Source: Paramylibacter kogurei | Lineage (GTDB): Bacteria; Pseudomonadota; Alphaproteobacteria; Rhodobacterales; Rhodobacteraceae | Length of the DNA stretch: 64,000 bases | Assembly (NCBI RefSeq): GCF_002742285.1 | Contig: NZ_MDGM01000012.1 | Coordinates: forward strand, 806,001 to 870,000 | Direction: 5' to 3' | Part shown: positions 47,279 to 56,311 of the stretch, one piece after another | Numbering within the stretch: position 1 is the first letter of the stretch | Layout of the letters: every line of letters starts with the position of its first letter | Position numbers and translations under genes: made by a program | The notes under the pieces: generated by a model | Seen by the model: only the letters and a program-made list of their open reading frames with translations | Database searches by the model: none | What the model was told of the DNA's origin: nothing

Positions 47279-48166
47279 ATGACGAATAACATACCCAAAT
47301 CCATCGACGAAACGCTGACCCTGTTACGGGGCCAAGGCTACATCTGTGATCGCGGATTGGGCACATTAACGTTTCTGTCGCTTTCGCTTGATCGCCCGAT
47401 ATTTTTAGAAGGCGAAGCAGGGGTGGGTAAAACAGAACTTGCCAAAACTTTGGCTACTGGATTGGGGCGCGATTTAATCCGTTTGCAATGTTACGAGGGC
47501 TTGGATGCATCCACTGCCGTTTACGAATGGAATTTCGCAAAACAAATGTTGGCCATGCGCGGGGACGATGGGCGCGATATATACACGGATGAGTTTCTGA
47601 TCAAACGCCCACTGTTACAGGCGATGGAACCCCATGCAAATGGTGCACCGATCCTGTTGATTGACGAAATTGATCGCACCGATGCCCCGTTCGAGGCATT
47701 CTTGCTCGAAGCATTATCCGATTATCAGGTTAGCGTACCCGAAATCGGTACGATCAAGGCACCCGAACCGCCGATTGTGATCCTGACATCCAACCGCACC
47801 CGCGAGGTGCATGATGCATTGAAACGGCGCTGTTTATACCACTGGGTTGATTATCCCGATTTCGAACGCGAATTGGAAATTTTGCAATCACGCGTACCAG
47901 AGGCAAAAGCACAACTCAGCAGCGAAATCGTGGCCTTTGTCCAACGATTGCGGGGTGAGGATTTGTTTAAAAAACCTGGTCTTGCCGAAACGCTTGATTG
48001 GGCAAAATGTTTGGTCGCACTTGATGTTGTTGCCCTGGCACCTGATGTAATCGCAGACACTATCGGGGCGGTATTGAAATACCAAGATGACATTGCAAAA
48101 TTACATGGATCAGAGGTTAGCCGTATTCTGGAAACCGTACGCGCCGATCTGCGCGAGGCGGGATGA
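47279..48166 (+). CDS. coxD: MoxR-type AAA ATPase (CoxD-like)
   Basis: AAA+ ATPase of 295 residues. Walker A is GEAGVGKT (45-52), Walker B ILLIDEIDR, sensor 1 ILTSNRTREV. CoxD acts as a chaperone with CoxE in assembling the copper-sulfur-molybdenum centre of form I CO dehydrogenase; its role in form II clusters is presumed but unproven. It overlaps coxE by four bases (ATGA), beginning a chain of coupled maturation genes. Confidence 0.92.
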   Translation: MTNNIPKSIDETLTLLRGQGYICDRGLGTLTFLSLSLDRPIFLEGEAGVGKTELAKTLATGLGRDLIRLQCYEGLDASTAVYEWNFAKQMLAMRGDDGRDIYTDEFLIKRPLLQAMEPHANGAPILLIDEIDRTDAPFEAFLLEALSDYQVSVPEIGTIKAPEPPIVILTSNRTREVHDALKRRCLYHWVDYPDFERELEILQSRVPEAKAQLSSEIVAFVQRLRGEDLFKKPGLAETLDWAKCLVALDVVALAPDVIADTIGAVLKYQDDIAKLHGSEVSRILETVRADLREAG

Positions 48167-49392
48167 GCGTTATCCCCATAACACCCCATGGGCGGTTGCC
48201 TGAAAACATTACCTATTTTTGCAAAGCCTTGCGCCGCGCAGGTGTGCCGGTTGGCACGGCCCAAGTGATTGACGCCATTCGCGCCGTTGAAACCGTGGGG
48301 TTCACCAATCGGCGCGATTTTTTCATTACCTTACGCGCAAGCCTGATCACCCGACCAGAACATTTACAAGTGTTTGAACAGGTGTTTCGCATGTTCTGGC
48401 GCGATCCCGAGTTTTTGGAAAAAATGATCACAAACCTGTTGCCCGTGATCAATGCACCACCGGTGGAGAAAAAACCAAAACCCGCCGAAACCCGTGCGGC
48501 GGATGCGATGGCGGATGGTGCTTCGCGTGATGCGCCTGAGCAGGTGCGCGATGAATTGGAACTGGATGCGCAATTATCCGTGTCGCAAAATGAATTGCTC
48601 AAAAACATGGATTTTGAAGCAATGAGCAATGCAGAAATGCGTGATGCAGAACGCGCCATCGCAAAAATGGAATTACCCGTTTTAAAAACCCCGTCGCGGC
48701 GATACCAAACCGCAAGTTATGGTCATATGATTGATGCACGCGCCGCATTTCGCGCTGCACGTCGTCTGGGTGGTGAAGTATTATCATTGCCACGCAAACG
48801 GGCGGTGAAACAGCCGCCCAATTTGGTGGTGCTTTGTGATATTTCGGGATCAATGTCGGCATATTCGCGCATGATGATGCATTTCATCCATTCGGTATCG
48901 CTCAAACGCGGGGCAGGTTGGGCGCGTGTGCACGCATTTACCTTTGGCACACGTCTGACCAATATCACCCGAATGTTGAATGAAAAAGAACCCGATGCCG
49001 CGCTGAAATTGATCGGCAATCAGGTAAACGACTGGGATGGTGGCACATTGATCGGTACATCGCTTGAACGGTTCAACAAAGATTGGTCGCGCCGTGTGCT
49101 GGGCAGCAATGCAATGGTGTTGTTGATCACTGATGGTTTGGAACGAGAGAATGTTGAAAACCTGTCGCAACAAATGCAACGGCTATCATTATCCGCCAAA
49201 CATATTTTATGGCTGAACCCTTTGTTGCGATGGGATGGTTTCGAACCCCAAGCCATGGGAATTCGTGCAATTCTGCCCCATGTTGATAGTTTCAGCGCGT
49301 GCCATAACCTTGCATCATTACAAGAGCTTGCAGCACTGCTCAGCAATGTAAATAATACCGGTGAGAAAAACCGAATGAAGGCCATGTTATGA
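48163..49392 (+). CDS. coxE: VWA-domain protein (CoxE-like)
   Basis: A 409-residue cytoplasmic partner of the CoxD ATPase. The C-terminal half is a von Willebrand A domain with MIDAS motif CDISGSM and conserved Thr and Asp further on; the N-terminal half is helical with an acidic, Ala-rich linker (about 100-165). The MoxR-VWA pair is a common cofactor-insertion or chaperone module. It is coupled by four-base overlaps to coxD upstream and coxF downstream. Confidence 0.92.
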   Translation: MSVIPITPHGRLPENITYFCKALRRAGVPVGTAQVIDAIRAVETVGFTNRRDFFITLRASLITRPEHLQVFEQVFRMFWRDPEFLEKMITNLLPVINAPPVEKKPKPAETRAADAMADGASRDAPEQVRDELELDAQLSVSQNELLKNMDFEAMSNAEMRDAERAIAKMELPVLKTPSRRYQTASYGHMIDARAAFRAARRLGGEVLSLPRKRAVKQPPNLVVLCDISGSMSAYSRMMMHFIHSVSLKRGAGWARVHAFTFGTRLTNITRMLNEKEPDAALKLIGNQVNDWDGGTLIGTSLERFNKDWSRRVLGSNAMVLLITDGLERENVENLSQQMQRLSLSAKHILWLNPLLRWDGFEPQAMGIRAILPHVDSFSACHNLASLQELAALLSNVNNTGEKNRMKAML

Positions 49393-50369
49393 CGCAAATT
49401 GAACATATGCCAAGCGTGGCAATGCAATTCATATCCGATGGGCGCGGTGCCGCGCTGGCCACGGTTATTTCAACTTGGGGATCCGCACCACGTCCAGCGG
49501 GATCGCAACTTGCAATTAGCGAAGACGGCGCGTTTTTTGGGTCCGTTTCGGGGGGCTGTGTCGAAGGTGCAGTGATACTAGAGGCACAGGCCGCCATTGC
49601 AGACGGCCAATGCCGTGTTTTGGATTACGGCGTTGCGGATGAAGAAGCATTTGCCGTTGGCCTTGCCTGTGGCGGTGACATCAAAATTTTGGTCGAACCA
49701 ATTGGTGTTGGCGATGGGCCAACAGTGGCGTTGATCACCGAATTGGTCAAAGCGGCGGAAGAACGTCGCGCGATTGGGTATCAAGTTAATTTGTCAACTT
49801 GGGAGCGTAGCTTGGTTACGCCCGTTAATGCCCCTGACGCGTTTGCCGCAGATAAATCAATGTTGGATGGCGACACATATGTGGGCGTGTTCAATCCGCC
49901 GCTGCGCATGGCGATTGTGGGGGCGGTGCATATCACGCAATCACTGGCGGCGATGGCACGCATGGCGGGGTATACCGTTTATTTGGTTGATCCCCGCGAC
50001 AGTTTCGCAACCAAGGAACGTTTTCCTGATGATCAATTCATTGATGAATGGCCTGATGATGCGATGGATGCAATCGGGCTTGATCCACGCACGGCGGTTG
50101 TGACTTTGACCCATGATCCAAAAATGGATAATCCAGCCTTGGAACGCGCATTGAAAAGCGATGCGTTTTATATCGGTGCTCTTGGATCGCGCAAAACCCA
50201 TGCGAAACGGGTGGCACATTTGCAATCTGCGGGGTTTAGCGAGTCTGAAATCGCCAAAATCCATGCGCCAATCGGTGCGGATATCGGGTCAAAATCGCCC
50301 GCAGAAATTGCCATATCCACCATGGCAGAAATCACCGAACGACTACGCCGACCAGAGACACGGCGATGA
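49389..50369 (+). CDS. coxF: XdhC/CoxF-family maturation protein
   Basis: A 326-residue protein of the XdhC/CoxI family, which binds the molybdenum cofactor and delivers it, in sulfurated form, to hydroxylase apoenzymes. The conserved Cys lies in GSVSGGCVEGAV (near residue 57), and the Rossmann half has IGALGSRKTHAKR near the C-terminus. It overlaps coxE and the following gene by ATGA. Confidence 0.9.
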   Translation: MTQIEHMPSVAMQFISDGRGAALATVISTWGSAPRPAGSQLAISEDGAFFGSVSGGCVEGAVILEAQAAIADGQCRVLDYGVADEEAFAVGLACGGDIKILVEPIGVGDGPTVALITELVKAAEERRAIGYQVNLSTWERSLVTPVNAPDAFAADKSMLDGDTYVGVFNPPLRMAIVGAVHITQSLAAMARMAGYTVYLVDPRDSFATKERFPDDQFIDEWPDDAMDAIGLDPRTAVVTLTHDPKMDNPALERALKSDAFYIGALGSRKTHAKRVAHLQSAGFSESEIAKIHAPIGADIGSKSPAEIAISTMAEITERLRRPETRR

Positions 50370-51964
50370 AATTTGGACCTATTTCAACAACCGATGCACG
50401 GGGTGCGATTTTGGCGCATTCGTTACGAGCGGGTGATTTGCACCTGAAAAAAGGACAAGTTTTGGATCAGACGCAGATCGCGGCGCTGGAACAGGCGGGT
50501 ATTTTTGAAATAACCGCCGCCATTTTGTCCAATGCAGATATTGGCGAGGATATCGCCGCGCAAAAAATCGGGGATGCGCTGCAAAACGCAAATATCGGCT
50601 GTACCATGCCAGTTGCTGGGCGCGTGAACCTGTTGGCGGGGCATGATGGTGTTGTGGTGTTTGATGTTGATCAGATCAACGCGATGAACAACATTGATGA
50701 ATCAATTACAATTGCCACGCTTGCAAATCATTCAAAAGTTGCCAAAGGTAGCCTGATCGCAACGATCAAGATCATCCCATATGCCGTTGATAAACAACAT
50801 CTAAACAGTATTGTTCATGTGATTTTGGATAACACGGTGCAATTGTTTCCGTTCAAACCCAAATCGGTTGATTTGATCCTGACCAAGACCACAGGGTTTA
50901 AGGAAAGTTTGCTTTCCAAGGGTGAAAAAATTATCGCAACCCGCATCGCGCCATTGAATATGACGATAAATCAATGCGAAACGGTTTCACATTCAGAAGA
51001 TGCGATAAAAGCCGCGATAAAGAATTGCCGTTCCGATGTAATCTTGTTGTTAGGTGCATCGGCCACATCGGATCGCCGCGATGTAATACCTGCGGCCATC
51101 GCACGGGCAGGTGGGCAAATTTTGCGATATGGCATGCCTGTTGATCCTGGGAACCTGTTGGTTTTGGGGCAAATTGTTGGGCGGCCTGTTGTTGGCCTGC
51201 CTGGATGTGCACGTGCGCCCGCGTTAAACGGGGTGGATTGGGTGTTGGAACGCTTGGCAGCAGGGATTGATGTGCAATCAAATGATATCGCCGCAATGGG
51301 TGTTGGTGGATTGCTCAAGGAAATTCCAAACCGTATCCAACCCCGCGCAAAACGTGCAAAGGAACCCACGCTGAATTACGGTGTGATGTTGGCCGCAGGT
51401 GCATCGCGTCGCATGGGCGATCAGGATAAGCTGCTGCGTAAAATCGATGGAGTGCCATTGTTGCGCCGATCCGTGGAAACCATGTTGGCCGCAAATTTTG
51501 ATAAATGCGTGGTAACATTGCGAACAGGGGCAGATGCCCACCGCGCAGCACTGTCGGGGTTAGACGTTGAAATTCAAGAGGTTGTGGACGCAGATCAAGG
51601 CATGTCCGCATCGATCCGCGCCGCAATGGGATGTGCAAATGGCAAGGCAAAAACTATCACGTTTGCGCTTGCCGATATGCCAGATATTCGCGTTGATCAT
51701 TTTAATGCGCTGTTGTCAGCGCATGACCCAAATCAAGATCGGCTGATTATTTGTCCAAAAACCAGTGCGGGCACACGCGGGCATCCTGTTTTGTTTGATG
51801 CACGGTTTAGCGAAAATTTAAAAGATATCAGCGGGGACAAAGGTGCGCGCGATGTGCTGCGCGCGGTGCCTGAATTTATCCACGAAATTGAAACGGATAA
51901 CGCTGTGACGGTCGATTTGGACACGCCCGATGCGTGGAAAAATTGGGAATCCAAAAACAATTAA
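50366..51964 (+). CDS. molybdopterin-binding domain fused to MobA-like nucleotidyltransferase
   Basis: A two-domain protein of 532 residues. The N-terminal part (about 1-320) is MoCF/MoeA-like with GLPGCARAP and the VILLLGASATSDRRDV region. The C-terminal part (about 335-530) is an MobA/MocA-type cytidylyl- or nucleotidyltransferase beginning LAAGASRRMGDQDKLL, with LADMPDI and a late GHPVLF. It likely makes the molybdopterin cytosine dinucleotide used by coxL. It closes the operon, coupled to coxF by four bases, and is followed by a terminator hairpin. Confidence 0.87.
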   Translation: MKFGPISTTDARGAILAHSLRAGDLHLKKGQVLDQTQIAALEQAGIFEITAAILSNADIGEDIAAQKIGDALQNANIGCTMPVAGRVNLLAGHDGVVVFDVDQINAMNNIDESITIATLANHSKVAKGSLIATIKIIPYAVDKQHLNSIVHVILDNTVQLFPFKPKSVDLILTKTTGFKESLLSKGEKIIATRIAPLNMTINQCETVSHSEDAIKAAIKNCRSDVILLLGASATSDRRDVIPAAIARAGGQILRYGMPVDPGNLLVLGQIVGRPVVGLPGCARAPALNGVDWVLERLAAGIDVQSNDIAAMGVGGLLKEIPNRIQPRAKRAKEPTLNYGVMLAAGASRRMGDQDKLLRKIDGVPLLRRSVETMLAANFDKCVVTLRTGADAHRAALSGLDVEIQEVVDADQGMSASIRAAMGCANGKAKTITFALADMPDIRVDHFNALLSAHDPNQDRLIICPKTSAGTRGHPVLFDARFSENLKDISGDKGARDVLRAVPEFIHEIETDNAVTVDLDTPDAWKNWESKNN

Positions 51965-51971
51965 CCCAAAT

Positions 51972-51998
51972 AAAAAGGCACCCCGAAGGGTGCCCTTT
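51972..51998. terminator. bidirectional terminator between the cox operon and xoxF
   Basis: A 7-bp perfect stem GGCACCC/GGGTGCC with a CGAA tetraloop, flanked by an A run on the left and a short T run on the right. It serves xoxF on the minus strand (T run after the stem) and possibly the cox operon. Confidence 0.8.
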
Positions 51999-52016
51999 CA
52001 GGGGAGAATTTTTATA

Positions 52017-53786
52017 TTAATTGGCTGATGCCATTTGCTTTGGCAATTTAAATACCCACATCAAGCCACCTTGGTTCAGGTAGTTCACCTTTTTGGCAAC
52101 TTCGCCACCCCAAAGTGGAACCGCACCGCCCCAACCAGAGGCCACAGCAACATATTGTTCGCCGTCCATGTCCCATGTGATTGGCTGACCTACGATACCA
52201 GAACCGGTTTGGAATGACCAAAGCTCTTCGCCGGTTTCATCGTCGAATGCTTTGAACTCACCCTCTGGTGTACCTGTGAATACAAGCCCGCCAGCGGTGG
52301 ACATTACACCACCCCAAAGAGGCGCGTTGTTTTTGTATTCCCATTTGATATCACCTGTGTCTGGGTCAACGGCCTTGAGCGAACCAATGTAATCTTCGAA
52401 CAATGGTTTGATGGTAAAGCCAGAGCCAAGATACGCGGCACCTTTTTTATAGGTTACTGGTTCATTCCAGATATCCATGCCCCATTCATTTGAGGGAACG
52501 TAGAACAGGCCCGTTTTTGGGCTGTGCGCCATTGGCATCCAGTTTTTACCACCCAAGAACCCAGGAACGGAGAACGTAGTTTCACCTTTTTTACCATCAG
52601 CAGCGGCTGTTGGATCACCGGGGCGATTGTTTTCAATGAAAATCGGGCGACCGTTTTCATCAATGCCTTCGGCCCATGTGATGTTTTGCACAAACGGTGA
52701 TGCGGAAACGAATTTTCCGTCTTCGCGATTCAAGACATAGAAATAACCATTGCGATCCGCAGTGGCGTAACGCTTGTTACCTTCACGATCGGTATAGGCG
52801 ACAACTTCGTTCACGCCGTCAAAATCCCAACCTTCACGTGGGGTTGTTTGGAAATGCCACTTGATTTCACCCGTTGCTGGATCAATGCCCAGACGGCTCG
52901 CGGCATAAAGGTTATCACCAGTGTTGCCATCGGTGGGTTTACCCGCACCGCGCAGATGGCTGTTCCATGGGGCAGGGTTACCTGTACCAAAAATCAGCGT
53001 GTCGGTATCGGCATCATAACTGCCACCCAGCCACGTTGCACCGCCACCTGTTTTCCACATATCACCTGGCCATGTGGCATTAAGTGTACCCGTCATGGTG
53101 GATTCTTCGCCGTTCAACGTTCCCATGTGACCTTCGATCACAGGGCGTGTCCAGACCAGATCACCTGTTTCGGCATCGCGCGCTTGCACTTCGCCAACCA
53201 CACCAAATTCACCACCTGAATTACCAGTGATGACCAAACCGTTCACGATCAAAGGTGCGGCAGTGTATGAATAACCAGCTTTGTAGTCAGCGATTTTTTT
53301 GCGCCAAACAACGTCACCCGTTTTGGCGTTCAATGCAACGATACGCGCATCCAATGTGCCAAAATAAATTGTGTCACCATAAATGGCGGCACCACGGTTC
53401 ACCACATCACAACATGGCAAGATACCTTCGGGTAGGCGGGCGTCATATTGCCAGATCTCTTTGCCCGTTTTGATATCAATCGCATACATGCGTGAATATG
53501 AACCGGTGATATACATCACGCCATCATGCACCAATGGCTGAGTTTCCTGGCCGCGCTGTTTTTCACCGCCAAGCGAAAATGCCCATGCTGGCACCAAGTT
53601 TTTAACGTTATCTTTGTTCAAAATTTCCAACGGGGAATAGCGTTGCAAATGGCGACCCATACCATTGGTAAGAACGCTACTTGTGTTTGCGGCATCGTTG
53701 GCGATATCGGCTTCTGTTACGGGGCCTGCTGATGCTGGTGCTGTTGCGATTAGACACGCAACTGCGGCAGCTACGAAATTTCTCAT
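52017..53786 (-). CDS. xoxF: lanthanide-type PQQ methanol dehydrogenase XoxF
   Basis: Periplasmic quinoprotein alcohol dehydrogenase of 589 residues, with a Sec signal ending near PASA (residue 20) and an eight-bladed propeller. The vicinal disulfide over PQQ is Cys125-Cys126; metal ligands are Glu193 and Asn270; the catalytic base is Asp321. The residue two positions on is Asp323 (WDFDGVNE), the extra acid that marks rare-earth-dependent XoxF and is lacking in calcium-dependent MxaF. Start at 53786 follows GGGAGGAAAA. Electrons should pass to the PedF/XoxG-like cytochrome at 61.1 kb. A large hairpin and shared element lie upstream. Confidence 0.95.
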   Translation of the reverse strand: MRNFVAAAVACLIATAPASAGPVTEADIANDAANTSSVLTNGMGRHLQRYSPLEILNKDNVKNLVPAWAFSLGGEKQRGQETQPLVHDGVMYITGSYSRMYAIDIKTGKEIWQYDARLPEGILPCCDVVNRGAAIYGDTIYFGTLDARIVALNAKTGDVVWRKKIADYKAGYSYTAAPLIVNGLVITGNSGGEFGVVGEVQARDAETGDLVWTRPVIEGHMGTLNGEESTMTGTLNATWPGDMWKTGGGATWLGGSYDADTDTLIFGTGNPAPWNSHLRGAGKPTDGNTGDNLYAASRLGIDPATGEIKWHFQTTPREGWDFDGVNEVVAYTDREGNKRYATADRNGYFYVLNREDGKFVSASPFVQNITWAEGIDENGRPIFIENNRPGDPTAAADGKKGETTFSVPGFLGGKNWMPMAHSPKTGLFYVPSNEWGMDIWNEPVTYKKGAAYLGSGFTIKPLFEDYIGSLKAVDPDTGDIKWEYKNNAPLWGGVMSTAGGLVFTGTPEGEFKAFDDETGEELWSFQTGSGIVGQPITWDMDGEQYVAVASGWGGAVPLWGGEVAKKVNYLNQGGLMWVFKLPKQMASAN

Positions 53787-53869
53787 ATTTTCCTCCCTTA
53801 GTGCAAGGACACGACCCAAAGAGTCGTCCTTATGGTGGGGGAATTATGGAACAGCGGGCACATACGGGG

Positions 53870-53904
53870 TATTAGCCTTAGGTCGATACGACCAAAGGCT
53901 AATA
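53870..53904. promoter_or_regulatory. 35-base hairpin/inverted repeat upstream of xoxF
   Basis: TATTAGCCTT and AAGGCTAATA pair perfectly over 10 bp around an inner GGTCG-ATA-CGACC dyad (53881-53893), with only one A-A mismatch. It includes a copy of the TTTGGTCGTAT element (53886-53896, minus strand). Not followed by a T run, so an operator or leader structure is more likely than a terminator. Confidence 0.6.
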
Positions 53905-53935
53905 TGAAAATGAACAAAAACCCCGTCGCTAATCA

Positions 53936-53946
53936 TTTGGTCGTAT
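53936..53946 (+). promoter_or_regulatory. TTTGGTCGTAT element upstream of the xoxF-linked ABC genes
   Basis: Eleven bases ending 55 bases before the start at 54002, with an ATTAGA -10-like hexamer (53967-53972) at the same distance as in the coxG promoter. It is the inverse of ATACGACCAAA inside the nearby hairpin. Confidence 0.45.
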
Positions 53947-54001
53947 ATCCGTGGAAATCCCTGCGAATTAGATATGAATAAAACATATAAGGGAGAGAGA
54001 T

Positions 54002-54976
54002 ATGAAGCAGCTTCGTCTGATCATAACAGCATTTATCGCAACGATGTTAAGCGCCAGCCTTGGTTTTGCAGAAACACCGGTTCTGCGCGCGGCGGTGTTA
54101 AAGGTGGGCACGGTCAATTGGGAATTGGACACAATCAAACACAACGCTCTTGATCAAAAAAACGGATTTGATTTGCAGGTGACTGGCATGGCTGGAAATC
54201 CAGCAACACGTATTGCATTTCAAGGTGGCGAAGCGGATGTGATTGTCGCCGATTGGATTTGGGTTGCGCGCCAACGTGCAGAAGGAAAAGATTTCGTTTT
54301 CATCCCATATTCCAAGGCTGTTGGTGGTTTGTTGGTGAAAAAAGACAGCCCAATTCAATCACTGTCCGATTTAAAGGGTAAAAAAATCGGTATCGCCGGT
54401 GGACCAGTGGACAAAAGCTGGTTGTTGCTCCGTGCTTTAGCGGAACAAAAGGGTGGTTTCGATTTGGCGGGGGAAACTGAACAGGTTTTTGGTGCGCCAC
54501 CCTTGGTGTTTAAATCAGCACTCAGCGGAGAGGTGGATGCCGCAATAAATTTCTGGCATTTCAATGCAAAAATGCAAGCGGCGGGTATGCGCCAAGTTGT
54601 TTCCGTTGCTGATGCAGCAAATGAGTTGGGGCTCAGCAGTGAAACACCATTGTTGGGATATGTGGTGCGTGGTGAATTGGTACGCGAACATCCTGAACTG
54701 GTGAACGGATTGGCAATGGCATCACGCCAAGCCAAGGAAATTTTGGCAACAGATGATACTGCTTGGGATCGTTTACGCCCAATGATGCGCGCCGAAAAAG
54801 ACAGTGCATTTAATGCGCTCAAGGATGGATTTCGCGCAGGTATCCCAACAAGCTATGCCGTGAATGAAAAAGACGCTGCAACATTGTTGCAAGTGATGGC
54901 AAAATTTGGGGGTGAAAAACTGGTTGGCAAGGCTGTAACATTGCCACAAGGTGTATTTCTACAACCAGAAAGTTAA
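54002..54976 (+). CDS. NitT/TauT-type ABC transporter substrate-binding protein
   Basis: Periplasmic binding protein of the NMT1/SsuA family, 324 residues, with a signal peptide cleaved near GFAE (residue 23). The mature start LRAAVLKVGTVNWELD, the AFQGGEADVIVADWIW block and the KGKKIGIAGGP motif fit taurine/sulfonate/nitrate binding proteins. Its gene is divergent from xoxF and its promoter carries the shared element. Similar systems occur near XoxF in other marine bacteria; the ligand may be a metal-chelate, organic sulfonate or other compound, and cannot be told from sequence. Start is supported by GGGAGAGAG. Confidence 0.88.
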   Translation: MKQLRLIITAFIATMLSASLGFAETPVLRAAVLKVGTVNWELDTIKHNALDQKNGFDLQVTGMAGNPATRIAFQGGEADVIVADWIWVARQRAEGKDFVFIPYSKAVGGLLVKKDSPIQSLSDLKGKKIGIAGGPVDKSWLLLRALAEQKGGFDLAGETEQVFGAPPLVFKSALSGEVDAAINFWHFNAKMQAAGMRQVVSVADAANELGLSSETPLLGYVVRGELVREHPELVNGLAMASRQAKEILATDDTAWDRLRPMMRAEKDSAFNALKDGFRAGIPTSYAVNEKDAATLLQVMAKFGGEKLVGKAVTLPQGVFLQPES

Positions 54977-55724
54977 ACAGATTAAAACGCTTTCGCGAAT
55001 AATATCGATTGCAGCTTTTATCGCAATCTGGGCGGGCTTGGCCTTTGTTTTGCAAGATCGCGAAACATTGCCAGGGCCGCTTGCTGTTTGGCAATTGATG
55101 ATTGGGGAATTGCAATCGGGCGAATTGTTGTTTCATATCGCGATCACATTGCGCCGCGTTGCATTTGCATTCGTTATTGCGATGTCCTTGGGTGTTGTAT
55201 TTGGCCTGATCATTGGGCGAAACCGCAATGTAAACCGTTGGTTTGATAGCTGGCTTTTGATATTCTTAAACCTGCCGGCGCTGGTCACGATTGTGCTGTG
55301 TTATTTGTGGATTGGGCTTACGGAAACGGCGGCGATTGTAGCGGTGTCGTTGAATAAAATTCCGATGGTCACCGTAATGATCCGCGAAGGTGCACGCGCA
55401 TTAGATCCCAAATTGTTTGACATGGCACAGGTGTTCCATATGAACCGCGCCGCTCGATTGCGCCATGTGATCCTGCCACAGTTGGCCCCCCAATTGGCCG
55501 CATCCGCGCGGACAGGTTTGGCGTTGATCTGGAAGATTGTCTTGGTGGTTGAATTTTTAGGGCGGTCCAACGGTGTTGGATTCCAAATCCATCTGTATTT
55601 CCAACTGTTCGATGTGGGCCGTGTTATGGCCTATTCGATCTCGTTCGTGCTTGTGATGTTGGCGGTGGAATACCTGATCCTTCAACCAATTGAAAACCGC
55701 GCTAACCGCTGGAGGCATGCATGA
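54951..55724 (+). CDS. NitT/TauT-type ABC transporter permease
   Basis: Inner-membrane permease of 257 residues in the SsuC/TauC family, with about six hydrophobic segments and the EAA-type loop LDPKLFDMAQVFHMNRAARL. Start at 54951 is a GTG overlapping the binding-protein gene by 26 bases; no other start codon is available before the first membrane segment. The stop overlaps the ATPase start by four bases. Confidence 0.85.
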   Translation: MYFYNQKVKQIKTLSRIISIAAFIAIWAGLAFVLQDRETLPGPLAVWQLMIGELQSGELLFHIAITLRRVAFAFVIAMSLGVVFGLIIGRNRNVNRWFDSWLLIFLNLPALVTIVLCYLWIGLTETAAIVAVSLNKIPMVTVMIREGARALDPKLFDMAQVFHMNRAARLRHVILPQLAPQLAASARTGLALIWKIVLVVEFLGRSNGVGFQIHLYFQLFDVGRVMAYSISFVLVMLAVEYLILQPIENRANRWRHA

Positions 55725-56311
55725 TTTCTGTGGCCGTAAAGCGCAAATCATTCGGTGCACAAACCGTGTTGCAGGATGTGAATTTTGACATTGCCACAGA
55801 CGAACGCGTTTCGATTGTTGGTCCGTCGGGCGTTGGGAAATCAACATTGTTACGCCTGATTGCGGAGCTGGATCGCGATTATGAAGGGCAAATATCAACG
55901 GTTAAAAACAGTGCCGTGGTGTTTCAAGAACCCACATTATTAAACTGGCGCGATGTGATGGATAATCTGCGGATCACGACGCGCAAGGATGATCGCACGC
56001 TTGAAAATATACTGGCCGAGGTTGGGTTAAGCGACAAGAGCGATATGTTTCCATCACAGCTTTCGCTTGGTCAACAGCGTCGTGTATCATTGGCGCGTGC
56101 GTTGGCGGTGAATCCTGAATTGTTGATTTTGGATGAACCATTTGCATCGCTTGATGATGAAATGGTTGATGAAATGCTCGCACTCACAAAACAGGTGGTG
56201 GATACGCGCAACATGGCATTGCTGTTGGTTACGCATACCAAAAAAGAGGCGGCATTTTTAACGGATCGTCAATTGATGTTGGGTGGAAATCCGGCCACAA
56301 TTATTCAATAA
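55721..56311 (+). CDS. NitT/TauT-type ABC transporter ATP-binding protein, short
   Basis: A short ATPase of 196 residues; family members usually have about 250. Walker A is GPSGVGKS (34-41), Walker B LLILDEPFASLDD, and the switch His is in LLVTHTKKEA. The signature is LSLGQ instead of LSGGQ (114-118): the first Gly of the ABC signature is Leu. The C-terminal regulatory portion is missing. It completes the three-gene importer and converges on the Sel1 gene with a 7-base overlap. Confidence 0.88.
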   Translation: MISVAVKRKSFGAQTVLQDVNFDIATDERVSIVGPSGVGKSTLLRLIAELDRDYEGQISTVKNSAVVFQEPTLLNWRDVMDNLRITTRKDDRTLENILAEVGLSDKSDMFPSQLSLGQQRRVSLARALAVNPELLILDEPFASLDDEMVDEMLALTKQVVDTRNMALLLVTHTKKEAAFLTDRQLMLGGNPATIIQ

